Source: Solirubrobacterales bacterium
GTDB taxonomy: Bacteria; Actinomycetota; Thermoleophilia; Solirubrobacterales; 70-9
Direction: 5' to 3'
Length of the DNA stretch: 48,144 nucleotides
NCBI GenBank assembly: GCA_025964255.1
Contig: JAOPZF010000218.1
Span: 1-48,144, forward strand
The notes beneath the pieces were generated by a model, which searched no databases, had not been told where the DNA came from, and saw only the letters and a program-made list of their open reading frames with translations. The position numbers were made by a program, and so were the translations under genes. Of the stretch, positions 25,272-33,240 are shown in pieces (within the stretch, counting starts at the first letter, position 1; each line of letters opens with the position of its first letter).

Positions 25272-25277
25272 CGCGCC

Positions 25278-25955
25278 GTGGCCCCCGATCAAGCCGAGTA
25301 TCCGCCCGAGCTTTCCCGCCTCCCGCCTGGGCGGCACGGTCTGCCGCGTGACTTCGTAGTTCACAACCAGCGTGAGCGACTGATCGCCGGCCTCGCCGAG
25401 GCGGTCGCCGAAAAAGGCTACGGCGGCACCACGATCGCCGACATCACCCGCCACGCGGCGGTCTCGCGGCGCACCTTCTACGAGCACTTCGACGGCAAGG
25501 ACGAGTGCTTCGTCGCGGCTTTCGACACGGTTTCGACGCAGCTGAGGGAGCGCGTCGATGAGTCCTTCAAGGCCGAGGACGACTGGGCCCACGCGGCGCG
25601 CGCCGGGATCGCCGCGATGCTCGGCTTCCTCGCCGGCGAGCCGAACCTGGCGCGGTTGGCGATGGTCGAGGCACTGGTCGCCGGCCCGGTCGTGGTCGAG
25701 CGCTACGACGCCGCCGTCCAGACCTTCATCCCGTACTTCGCCGCGGGCCGCGAGGGCCGGCCGAAAAAAGTCCTCAAACGCCTCTCCGACTCGACCGAGG
25801 AAGCGCTGGTCGGGGGCATGGTCTCGCTCGTCTCCCGTCGCATCGTCTCCGGTCAGACCGACGAGCTCGAATCGCTCCTTCCCGACCTGACCGAGTTCGT
25901 CCTCGCCCCCTACGTCGGCAACGACGAGGCGGCGAAGATCGCCCGCGAGAACTAG
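25278..25955 (+). CDS. TetR-family transcriptional regulator (tandem paralogue)
   Basis: A 225-residue regulator with HTH EKGYGGTTIADITRHAAVSRRTFYEHFDGKDECF and a helical C-terminal domain. The N-terminal arm PPGRHGLPRDFVVHNQRERL and the end LLPDLTEFVLAPYVG mirror the upstream regulator (PPPGRQRLSREFIARHQRAR and LLPDLVDFALTPYIG), showing common descent with clear divergence. Paired TetR proteins of this type may heterodimerise or act on separate targets; neither can be decided here. Confidence 0.88.
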   Translation: MAPDQAEYPPELSRLPPGRHGLPRDFVVHNQRERLIAGLAEAVAEKGYGGTTIADITRHAAVSRRTFYEHFDGKDECFVAAFDTVSTQLRERVDESFKAEDDWAHAARAGIAAMLGFLAGEPNLARLAMVEALVAGPVVVERYDAAVQTFIPYFAAGREGRPKKVLKRLSDSTEEALVGGMVSLVSRRIVSGQTDELESLLPDLTEFVLAPYVGNDEAAKIAREN

Positions 25956-25966
25956 CCCCAACGCTG

Positions 25967-28900
25967 TCAGCCGCGCCTGCCGAAACTGTGGCCGGCCGGC
26001 GCCACGGCGCGGAGCTCAGCGACAGCGTGCTCGCGGGAGCGGCGGCGGGCGTCGCGGCTCGTGCCGATCGGCGGTTCGCGGCGCGCCGGGCGCGCCGGTG
26101 AGTCAAGAGCCTCGTCAGCCTTGACCTGGGTGGTGCGCTCCAGCGCCCACACCTTCGTGACGATCACGTTGATCGCGCCCTCGCGGCGCTCCAGCTTGCC
26201 CTTCGCGCCGAGCAGCGGCGCCGCCCGCACCAGCGCCCGGTGGCGGTCGTAGACCGGCGGCGGCACGATCAGGTTGACCGTCCCGCGCTCGTCCTCGAGC
26301 AGCATGAAGACGATCCCGTTCGCGGTCTCCGGCCGCTGCCGGGCGACGACCATCCCGGCCACCTCGACGACGCTGTTGTCGCGGGCGGTCTTCAGATCGG
26401 AGGAGCGGAGGATCTTCGGATCGAGTCCCGGCCGCAGCATCTCCAGCGGGTGCCGTCCCAGGGTGAGGCCGGTGCTCCGGTAGTCGGCGATCAGCTTTCC
26501 CCAGTCGCCGAGCGGCTCCAGCTCCGGCGGCGCCGGTGGCTCGAGCGGCAGCGCCAGCTGGGTCGCCCCGCCGCTCGTCCGCCCGGCCCCGGTCACCCCG
26601 ATCCGCCAGAGCGCCCAGCGCCGCTCGCCGTCGCTGTCGGCCGGGATGCCGTCGAGCGCCCCCGCCCAGGCCAGCTTTTCGAGGCTCGCCAGGCCGGCCC
26701 CGGAGCGCGAGGCGAGTTCGGCGATCCCCCGGTAGGGACCGCCACGCTCGCGCTCGACCGCCAGCGCCTCCATCTCCTCCTTGCGCACCCCCTTCACGTA
26801 GCCGAGCCCGATCCGCACCTGCAGCCCCCCTCGCAGCTCCGGGTCCTGGCGCGGCGATTCGACGTGGCAGAGGAGGCGGCTGCGGTTGGCGTCGGGCGGC
26901 GCGATCCGGATCCCCCGCCGCTGCGCCTCGTGGACCAGCGAGTCGGGCGGGTAGAAGCCCATCGGCTGCTCGTTCAGCAGCGAGCAGAGGAACTCCGGCC
27001 CTTTGTGGACCCGCAGCCAGGCCGACTGGTAGGCGAGCAGCCCGAACGCCGCCGAGTGCGCCTTCGGGAAGCCGAACCCGGAGAAGCCCTGGATCTGCTG
27101 CCAGACCCGCTCGGCGACCTCGGCCGGCACGCCGCGCTCGCCCGCCCCGGCAACGAAGTGCTCGTGGTGCTCCTCGATCGCCTGCAGCGAGCGCTTCTTG
27201 CTCATCGCCCGCCGCAGCCCCTCGGCCTCGGCGGAGGAGAAGCCCGCGAGCGCCATCGCCACCTCGATCACCTGCTCCTGGTAGACGATCGTCCCCAGCG
27301 TCTCCGCCAGCACCGGCTCCAGCAGCGGGTGCTCGTAGGGGACCTCGAAGCTCGGGTCCTCGCGCAGCCGTTTGCGGCGTTCGATGTAGGGGTGGATCGC
27401 GCCGCCCTGGATCGGCCCCGGCCGCACCAGCGCCACCTGCACGGTGAGGTCGTCGAGGTTGCGCGGCTGGGTCCGCGGCAGCATCTGCATCTGGGCGCGG
27501 CTCTCGATCTGGAAGACGCCGGTGGTCTCGGCGGCGCGGATCGATTCGTAGGTCGGCTCGTCATCGAGGGCGATGCGCGAGAGGTCGAGCCGCTCGCCGC
27601 GGCTGCGTCCCAGCTCTTCGACCGTGCGCTCGACCGCCGAGAGCATCCCCAGGCCGAGCAGGTCGATCTTCAGGAAGCCCGCGTCGCCGCAGGAGTCCTT
27701 GTCCCACTGGACGATCTGGCGTCCCACCATCGCCGCAGGCACCACCGGGCAGACGTCGATCAGCGGCCGGGTCGAGATCACCATCCCGCCCGGGTGCTGG
27801 GACGGGTTGCGGGGGAGGCCCATGATCTCCGGCGCGAGTCGGAGCAGCTCCTGCCAGCGCGGCTCGGCGGCGCGGCGGGCGCCGAGCGCCGCGGCGAGGT
27901 CGCGCTGGATCTCCTCGATCCCCTCGTGGAAGCCGACCGTCTTCGCCACCTTGTCGATCTCCTCGGGCGGGAGCCCGAGCACCTTGCCGAGGTCGCGCAC
28001 CGCGCCCTTCGGCCGGTAGGTCGGGAAGGCGGCGACCAGCGCCGAGTGCTCGTGGCCGTAGCGCTCGACCACGCGCGGGATCAGCACCTCGCGGATGTCG
28101 CGGGGGAAGTCGAGATCGATGTCGGGCATCGAGGCGGTTTCGCCGTTGAGGAAGCGGCCGGAGAAGAGGTCGGCTTTGACCGGGTCGACGTGGGAGAGGC
28201 CGGTGAGGTAGCAGACGATCGAGCTGACGCTGGAGCCGCGGCCGCGGCCGGGTGGGAGGACGGAGCGCGCTGAGTCGGGGCCGCGCACCTCGACCGCGAC
28301 CTCGCGGGCGAGCTCGAGCATGTCGCGGTGGAGCAGGAAGAAGCCGGAGAGGTTGAGCCCGCGGATGATCCCGAGCTCCTGCTCGAGTCGCCCTTCGGCC
28401 TCGGGGCGGCGCGGGTTGCCGGCGTAGCGCTCGGCGAGCATGTGGGCGCAGACGCGGGCGAGGTCGCCGTCGGCGCTCTCGTCCTCGGAGCCCGGGTAGC
28501 GGTAGCCGAGGTCGGCGGTGAGGTCGAAGGCGAGGCGCTCGGCGAGGCGGACGGTCTCGGCGACGGCGCCCGGGTGATCGGCGAAGCGGGCGGCCATCGC
28601 GGCGGGTGAGGCGAGGGCGGAGGTCGAGTTGCCGCGACGGCGCGGCTCGCTCGACTCGAGCGTCTCGTTCAGCCCGATCGCGACCAGCGCGTCCTGGAGG
28701 TGGGAGCGCGAGCGGGCGTGCGCGTGAACGTTGCCGGTCGCGACCGTCGGGACGCCGAGCCGCTCGGCAAGCAGGGCGAGCCAGCGGTTGCGGGCCCGGT
28801 CGCGCCGCCAGTAGGGACGCTGCAGCTCGACCCGGAAGCGGTCCGGCCCGAAGGCGGCGAGGAGGCGGCGCCCGAGCTTCTCGCCGAGCGCCGTGTCGCC

Positions 28901-29401
28901 GCGCTCGAAGGCCCCCGCCAGCGTCCCGTCCCGCGCGCACCCCGACAGACACACCAGCCCTCCCGCATGCCGCTCGACCTCCTCCAGCGTCGTCCAAGCC
29001 GGTTCCGCCGTGCGCGCCGTGTTCTCCCGCGTATGCGAGTGCGCCGCGGTAAGGAGCCGGCACAAGTTCCGATACCCGCCCCCGTCCTCGACCAGCAGCG
29101 TGAGGTGCGCATGTTGATGGGCCGAAAACTCCATCCCTGCTTGAGTTTTCGGCCCATCAACGCGGGGGTCATGAGGAAGGCGCACGGTCAGCTCGGCGCC
29201 GGTGATCGGGCGGAGGCCGAGGCCCTTGGCGATGTGGGCGAACTCCATCGAGCCCCAGACACCGTCGTGGTCGGTCAGCGCCAGGGCCGGATAGCCGAGC
29301 GCCGCCGCCGCGCCCGCCAGCTCGAGCGGGGTCGAGGCGCCGTCGAGGAAGGAGAACGCCGAGTGGGCGTGCAGCTCGATGTAGGGGGGCATCGCCGACA
29401 T
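25967..29401 (-). CDS. dnaE2: Error-prone DNA polymerase III alpha subunit
   Basis: A 1144-residue C-family polymerase of the SOS mutasome that performs translesion synthesis. The N-terminal PHP domain begins YIELHAHSAFSFLDG and includes TDHDGVWG. The polymerase catalytic motif PDIDLDF is at about 426-432. SFGFPKAHSAAFGLLAYQ-type finger sequence and an OB domain (VVEVAGMVVARQRPETANG) follow. Residues about 76-97 (between LTVRLP and HLTLLVED) look inserted relative to the family and are encoded by a 19-bp inverted repeat. Start at 29401 or the ATG at 29392. Last gene of an imuB-DUF6504-dnaE2 operon behind a LexA box. Confidence 0.94.
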   Translation of the reverse strand: MSAMPPYIELHAHSAFSFLDGASTPLELAGAAAALGYPALALTDHDGVWGSMEFAHIAKGLGLRPITGAELTVRLPHDPRVDGPKTQAGMEFSAHQHAHLTLLVEDGGGYRNLCRLLTAAHSHTRENTARTAEPAWTTLEEVERHAGGLVCLSGCARDGTLAGAFERGDTALGEKLGRRLLAAFGPDRFRVELQRPYWRRDRARNRWLALLAERLGVPTVATGNVHAHARSRSHLQDALVAIGLNETLESSEPRRRGNSTSALASPAAMAARFADHPGAVAETVRLAERLAFDLTADLGYRYPGSEDESADGDLARVCAHMLAERYAGNPRRPEAEGRLEQELGIIRGLNLSGFFLLHRDMLELAREVAVEVRGPDSARSVLPPGRGRGSSVSSIVCYLTGLSHVDPVKADLFSGRFLNGETASMPDIDLDFPRDIREVLIPRVVERYGHEHSALVAAFPTYRPKGAVRDLGKVLGLPPEEIDKVAKTVGFHEGIEEIQRDLAAALGARRAAEPRWQELLRLAPEIMGLPRNPSQHPGGMVISTRPLIDVCPVVPAAMVGRQIVQWDKDSCGDAGFLKIDLLGLGMLSAVERTVEELGRSRGERLDLSRIALDDEPTYESIRAAETTGVFQIESRAQMQMLPRTQPRNLDDLTVQVALVRPGPIQGGAIHPYIERRKRLREDPSFEVPYEHPLLEPVLAETLGTIVYQEQVIEVAMALAGFSSAEAEGLRRAMSKKRSLQAIEEHHEHFVAGAGERGVPAEVAERVWQQIQGFSGFGFPKAHSAAFGLLAYQSAWLRVHKGPEFLCSLLNEQPMGFYPPDSLVHEAQRRGIRIAPPDANRSRLLCHVESPRQDPELRGGLQVRIGLGYVKGVRKEEMEALAVERERGGPYRGIAELASRSGAGLASLEKLAWAGALDGIPADSDGERRWALWRIGVTGAGRTSGGATQLALPLEPPAPPELEPLGDWGKLIADYRSTGLTLGRHPLEMLRPGLDPKILRSSDLKTARDNSVVEVAGMVVARQRPETANGIVFMLLEDERGTVNLIVPPPVYDRHRALVRAAPLLGAKGKLERREGAINVIVTKVWALERTTQVKADEALDSPARPARREPPIGTSRDARRRSREHAVAELRAVAPAGHSFGRRG
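29113..29161. repeat. 19-bp perfect inverted repeat inside dnaE2
   Basis: Arms GTTGATGGGCCGAAAACTC (29113-29131) and GAGTTTTCGGCCCATCAAC (29143-29161) are perfect complements around an 11-base spacer. The element is in frame and encodes residues about 81-97 of the polymerase. Its base composition (AAAAC/GTTTT) is unlike the surrounding coding sequence. Confidence 0.9.
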
Positions 29402-29408
29402 TCGCCGC

Positions 29409-29654
29409 TCAGGCCCGCTGGCGGAACCAGCGCCCGTCGCCGGCGTCGCGGAAGACGGTCACCGCGCGGCCATCGGCGAGCGCCAGCTCGAAGTAGTGGC
29501 GGCGCAGCGGCCGCGGCGTCCACCAGCGGTCCTCGACCAGCCACTCCTCGCGCACCGCCTCGACCGCCGCCGGCCCGACCGCCAGCGGCGTCCCGTCGCC
29601 TGACGCGCGCACCGCGACCGGCCGCGGTTCGTTGAGACGGCGGGGACCGACCAT
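29409..29654 (-). CDS. DUF6504-family small protein
   Basis: An 81-residue protein between imuB and dnaE2. The core is VREEWLVEDRWWTPRPLRRHYFELALADGR, ending in GRWFRQRA, which I recognise as the DUF6504 pattern common at this place in actinobacterial mutasome operons. Function is unknown; the conserved position suggests a helper of ImuB or DnaE2. The ATG (29654-29652) overlaps the imuB stop by one base. The open frame continues upstream, but that part is only the shadow of imuB. Confidence 0.8.
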   Translation of the reverse strand: MVGPRRLNEPRPVAVRASGDGTPLAVGPAAVEAVREEWLVEDRWWTPRPLRRHYFELALADGRAVTVFRDAGDGRWFRQRA

Positions 29655-30787
29655 CAGAGCTCGGGGAAGGGGGTGAGGAGGTCGCGACGCTCGGGGACGC
29701 GTGAGGTGGCGTCGACGGGGAGGACGCGGAGCAGCGCGTCGGCGCCCTGGGCGGCGCGCACCTCGCGCACCGCCGCGCCGAGCCGACGCCGCCGCGGCTC
29801 CGAGCCGCCGACCTCCATCACCAGCTGGTCGGCGGCGGGTGGGCCGAAGGCGAGCGCTCGCAGTTGCAGCGCCTCGGCGGGGCCGGGGAGGCCCTCCAGC
29901 CGCGGCACCAGCAGGCGGCGCAGGACGCCCGCCGCGGCGCTCGGCCGGCCGAGGCCCTGGTCGACGCTCCAGCTGCCGCCGCCGCAGAGCCGCGCCCCGA
30001 GCCGCACCCCTAGCAGCGTCCGCCCTTTCCGCCCGGGCGCCGCCAGCAGCCGGTCGACGAGCAGCTCGAGCGCCCGGTCGAGCTGGCTCCCGGCGACCCC
30101 TTCGGGCAGTTCGATCTCCTCGACCAGGTCCTCGCGCGGCACCCGCACGCTCAGCGGCTCCTCCTCGCCGCGGGCGATCCGCAGCGCCCGCAGCCCGAGT
30201 GGGCCGAAACGGTCGGCGATCTGGTCGAGCGTGAGTCGCCGCAGGGCGCCGAGCGTGTCGATCCCCAGCCGCTCCAGCGCCGTGACCAGGTCCTCGGCAG
30301 CGCGCCGCGGCTCGCCCAGCCGGTCGAGCAGGACCGCGGTCGGCAATGACCCGAGGAAGCCCGCGAGCCGCGGTGGCGTCACCGGCGGCAGCCCCCGCTC
30401 GGCGGCCGCCCGGGCGCCGGTCCGCGTCGGCGCCACCCCGATCAGCGCCGGTGCCCACCGTCCCTCGAGCGCCTCCCCGATCGGCGTGCACACCGCCCCG
30501 ACCACACCTTCGGCCACCGCCACCACCCCGGCGACATCGCCGCCATAGAGCCCCCGCAGCCCGCCGACGGAGAAGAAGATCTCCCCCGAGCGCTCCGTCT
30601 CCACCGCGGCCCCGATCCCCTCCAGCGCCGCCGCCATCGCCTCACCCCGCTCCGCCGCCGCAACCGGATCGGTCCCCTGGTCAGCGCCCCTGCCGCTAGA
30701 AGATTCGCGCCCGGGCCGGAGCCCCCCGGCACGGCCCGGGCGCAGAGGAGTCGCGAGGCAGCCATCGAGCACACAAGCGATCTCCAT
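29654..30787 (-). CDS. imuB: ImuB-like Y-family polymerase protein, N-terminally shortened
   Basis: About 377 residues. ImuB is a non-catalytic Y-family protein that links DnaE2 to the sliding clamp. Recognisable parts: GIGAAVETERSGEIFFSVGGLRGLYGGD (late palm), PTAVLLDRLGEPRRAAEDLVTALERLGIDTLGAL (HhH region), RGEEEPLSVRVPREDLVEEIELP and the little-finger-like C terminus. Typical relatives have roughly 80-100 more residues between the opening ACVL strand and this region; here only a Gly/Arg-rich linker remains. ATG 30787 directly follows the LexA box; GTG 30805 would place the box inside the coding sequence. Confidence 0.82.
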   Translation of the reverse strand: MEIACVLDGCLATPLRPGRAGGLRPGRESSSGRGADQGTDPVAAAERGEAMAAALEGIGAAVETERSGEIFFSVGGLRGLYGGDVAGVVAVAEGVVGAVCTPIGEALEGRWAPALIGVAPTRTGARAAAERGLPPVTPPRLAGFLGSLPTAVLLDRLGEPRRAAEDLVTALERLGIDTLGALRRLTLDQIADRFGPLGLRALRIARGEEEPLSVRVPREDLVEEIELPEGVAGSQLDRALELLVDRLLAAPGRKGRTLLGVRLGARLCGGGSWSVDQGLGRPSAAAGVLRRLLVPRLEGLPGPAEALQLRALAFGPPAADQLVMEVGGSEPRRRRLGAAVREVRAAQGADALLRVLPVDATSRVPERRDLLTPFPEL

Positions 30788-30788
30788 A

Positions 30789-30802
30789 CGAACATATGTT
30801 CG
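30789..30802 (-). promoter_or_regulatory. LexA (SOS) box of the mutasome operon
   Basis: CGAACATATGTTCG is a perfect 14-base palindrome matching the Gram-positive LexA consensus CGAAC-N4-GTTCG. It lies one base upstream of ATG 30787 and about 7 bases downstream of TAGGCT (30810-30815), a -10-like box that contains the stop codon of the upstream gene. LexA bound here would cover the transcription start. Confidence 0.9.
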
Positions 30803-30812
30803 CACATGAAGC

Positions 30813-31799
30813 CTAACGAGCTACAGACAGAAAATCGCGAAGGAGAACGTGCACGAAGTCTTCGAAGCTCGCAAAGTCGCGAGTCCAGTCGCCGGCGGGA
30901 AGGGGGGAGCCGACGAAGGCCAAGTCGGGTTCGATCTCATTGACCAGCGTACGGGCACCGCTCATCTGCAGGTAGTCGCTGAGATCGTGGTTGGCAGGAT
31001 CGGCCAGCCATCGAAGGAGCCTTCGAAGGCCTCGGAAGATCTGCGGCCAGTCTTTGCGCTCGGGTAGGAGGTCGATGCTGAGGAAGTCGGGCCACCTAGG
31101 ACTTACCTCGAACAGATTCTCGTTGCCGATCGAATGGGAGTAGACGAAGCCGGCGGAGGACAGTGAAGTCGCGGCGTCCCGCACATTCCGCCTCGCATAC
31201 GCCGTCGACCGGGCGAGTTCCTGTGCATTCATCCACGGTCTGTCGCCCGCCAGGAGGACCCGGGCCACCTCCGCTCGCACGCTTACTCCCAGCAGCAACC
31301 GCAGGCGGAAGGCTAGATTGATCGGCAGCACGAGGTTCGGTGCCTGCGACTTCTCACTCGGCTCGGACCGTTGTTTCATGAAGCCTTGGGAGAGGAACGC
31401 GGGGTCAGGGTCGGAGACCTTCAGTCGGGAGCCGCGGAAGAAGCCCTGCGTGTCTTCGGGCTTGCCAGGTTTCGCTTTTAGTCGCGCCCGCGGGTGGTTC
31501 TCACCGAGCCAACCGACCACCGACTCCACGAGCATCTGGTCGGCTTCGTCGACCGCCAGGTTGCGCAGTCGCTGGATACTCAGCAGCCGCTCGTTGACGA
31601 GCATCCAATCGAGCACCTCGTTGAAAAGGCGCGGTTCTCCGCGGCCGATCTCGAAGGTCAGCAGCAGGAGGGCCTCCGGATCGGCCGTCCAAGAGTCGCG
31701 TCGTTTCGTGCTGGCGGCGACCCCCATCTGTCCCCACTCGTCCCAGAGGAAATCGACGAGTGCCTTCTGCACGTCGTCCCTAAGCTCGGAGATCGACAT
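30813..31799 (-). CDS. Unrecognised protein with winged-helix region, partner of a nucleotidyltransferase
   Basis: A 328-residue cytoplasmic protein I do not recognise by family. The middle (about 175-235) reads like a winged helix: EVARVLLAGDRPWMNAQELARSTAYARRNVRDAATSLSSAGFV. The N-terminal third is helical and acidic; the C-terminal part is helical with LRRLLRWLADP. Local GC is about 60%. It overlaps the nucleotidyltransferase gene by 20 bases and is translated after it. By analogy with type IV and MNT-type toxin-antitoxin pairs it could be the DNA-binding antitoxin or regulator; this is inference. Confidence 0.6.
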   Translation of the reverse strand: MSISELRDDVQKALVDFLWDEWGQMGVAASTKRRDSWTADPEALLLLTFEIGRGEPRLFNEVLDWMLVNERLLSIQRLRNLAVDEADQMLVESVVGWLGENHPRARLKAKPGKPEDTQGFFRGSRLKVSDPDPAFLSQGFMKQRSEPSEKSQAPNLVLPINLAFRLRLLLGVSVRAEVARVLLAGDRPWMNAQELARSTAYARRNVRDAATSLSSAGFVYSHSIGNENLFEVSPRWPDFLSIDLLPERKDWPQIFRGLRRLLRWLADPANHDLSDYLQMSGARTLVNEIEPDLAFVGSPLPAGDWTRDFASFEDFVHVLLRDFLSVAR

Positions 31800-32367
31800 C
31801 GCTCACCCCCAAGAACTCGAGCGCGCCGCGTAGCTCTTCCTCGTAGCCGGGCGACGGATCGTGGGAGCGGCTCCAGCGGGCGGCGGCGATCAGCTCCGCG
31901 TCGGTCGGTTCGAGCGCGCGTAGGTCCGCCTCGTGCTTGCCAGGACCGCCTTCATCGACGGCGGCGTAGAGCTTGAAGTGGATCTGGTCGTAGCGGGAGG
32001 CGAAGTAGACGACGAGGCCCGGGCCGTAGTCGCGCCGCTCGAGCCGACCGACGAAGCCGTCGGGAAGGCCGAACTCCAGCAGCTTTGCCGGGCCGGGATT
32101 GAGCCAGCGGGGCAGGAGTGAGAAGTCGCGGGCGACGAGATCGCGAGCAGCCACGAGGCCATCGGGCAGTGGATCGGCGCTCTCCAGCTCTCCGTCAGAG
32201 CGGAGGGCGACGATGTCGACGTCCTTGGTCGTGCGCTCGACCAGTCCGAGCGCAAGTAGGGCCGAGCCGCCGATCACGACCAGCTCGAACTGTTCGCCGC
32301 GCGCTGCGAGCTGCTCTCCGAGGGCGACCAAGAGTAGGTCGCTTGATTCAGGCGTGATGTTAGACAT
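31780..32367 (-). CDS. Nucleotidyltransferase-fold protein (DUF6036/AbiEii-like)
   Basis: A 195-residue protein with the minimal nucleotidyltransferase core: VVIGGSALLAL (GG-S motif, 33-35) and TTKDVDIVAL (D49 and D51 as the metal-binding D-x-D), then a helical C terminus with DQIHFKLYAAVDE and HEADLRALEPTDAEL. This is the layout of DUF6036 and AbiEii/MNT-type toxins, which transfer nucleotides to tRNA or protein. The ATG sits inside the first half of a doubled palindromic operator, pointing to autoregulation. The following gene overlaps by 20 bases. Confidence 0.78.
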   Translation of the reverse strand: MSNITPESSDLLLVALGEQLAARGEQFELVVIGGSALLALGLVERTTKDVDIVALRSDGELESADPLPDGLVAARDLVARDFSLLPRWLNPGPAKLLEFGLPDGFVGRLERRDYGPGLVVYFASRYDQIHFKLYAAVDEGGPGKHEADLRALEPTDAELIAAARWSRSHDPSPGYEEELRGALEFLGVSDVDLRA

Positions 32368-32390
32368 CCCGAATCAGGATGTTAAACATC
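32356..32390 (-). promoter_or_regulatory. Doubled palindromic operator of the nucleotidyltransferase pair
   Basis: GATGTTAGACATC (32356-32368) and GATGTTAAACATC (32378-32390) are two near-identical palindromes 22 bases apart, about two DNA turns. The first covers the start codon (32365-32367), and the second contains a TAACAT -10-like box on the minus strand. The base composition is AT-rich for this genome. Confidence 0.75.
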
Positions 32391-32400
32391 GCGCTACCTT

Positions 32401-33240
32401 TTACTGCAAGAAGTCGCCCGCGAGGCGTTCGCTCAGCTCGCGGAGCCGCCGCTGGGCGTCGGGGTCGTAGGCCTGGGCTTCGGCGCGGGTCTCTTTCTCG
32501 CGGTCGAAGAAGTGGCCGGTGACGGTGTCGAGCTCGGGATCGACGGCGACGCGGACGGTCGATTCGACGCCGCGGTCGAGGGAGTCGACCGAGGTGCCGC
32601 GCTCGTCGATGACGATCTTGGTCGGCATGAAGGTCGCGGGGTGGAGGGAGTTGACGGTGATGCCGGTGGCGAGGAGGCGGGCGGCGAGGTCGTTGGCGTA
32701 GGTGATCTGGGCGAGCTTGCTCTGCGCGTAGGCGCGGCGCCCTTCGTAATAGGAGGTCTCGAGGAGCGGGTCGTCGAAGTCGAGCGCCGCCTGGCCGAGG
32801 GAGGCGACCATCACGATCCGGGCGGGCGCCGAGCGTTCGAGCAGTGGCAACAGTCGCTCGGTGAGGACGAAGCCCGCCAGGTAGTTGACCGCGAAGCGCA
32901 GCTCGATCCCGTCCACGCTCTCCTCGCGGTCGGGCGAGTCGGGCAGGCCGCTGCCGATCCCGGCGTTGTTGATCAGCAGGTGGAGGGCGTCGATCCGGGC
33001 GACCTCGTCGGCGAGGGCGCGCACCTCGGCCAGCGAGGCGAGGTCCGCCCGGTGGGTGAAGACGCTCTCGTTACCGGTCGCCGCGACGATCTCCTCGCGC
33101 GCCCGCGCCAGCTTGTCGGCGCTACGCCCGTGGATATGGACCGCCATCCCGATCGCGGCCAGCCGCTCGGCCAACGCGCGGCCGAGGCCGTCGGTCGCCC
33201 CGGTGACCAGCGCGACGGTCTCTTTCGGATCTCTGCTCAT
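32401..33240 (-). CDS. Short-chain dehydrogenase/reductase
   Basis: A 279-residue NAD(P)-dependent oxidoreductase. The cofactor motif TGATDGLGRALAERL (TGxxxGxG), NNAGIGSG and the catalytic region with S...Y-x-x-x-K (YAQSKLAQITYANDLA, where Y and K are visible) match the retinol-dehydrogenase-like SDR branch. Substrate unknown. The ATG at 33240 overlaps the stop of the upstream quinone-oxidoreductase-like gene (ATGA), so the two redox enzymes form an operon. Confidence 0.9.
   Translation of the reverse strand: MSRDPKETVALVTGATDGLGRALAERLAAIGMAVHIHGRSADKLARAREEIVAATGNESVFTHRADLASLAEVRALADEVARIDALHLLINNAGIGSGLPDSPDREESVDGIELRFAVNYLAGFVLTERLLPLLERSAPARIVMVASLGQAALDFDDPLLETSYYEGRRAYAQSKLAQITYANDLAARLLATGITVNSLHPATFMPTKIVIDERGTSVDSLDRGVESTVRVAVDPELDTVTGHFFDREKETRAEAQAYDPDAQRRLRELSERLAGDFLQ

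Noticed and set aside
26240-28273. A 677-codon open frame opposite dnaE2.
   Set aside because: Antisense shadow with no recognisable domain; dnaE2 has intact catalytic motifs across the same bases.
29655-30491. Upstream extension of the DUF6504 frame.
   Set aside because: It lies wholly inside imuB in another frame and has no motif; the family start is at 29654.
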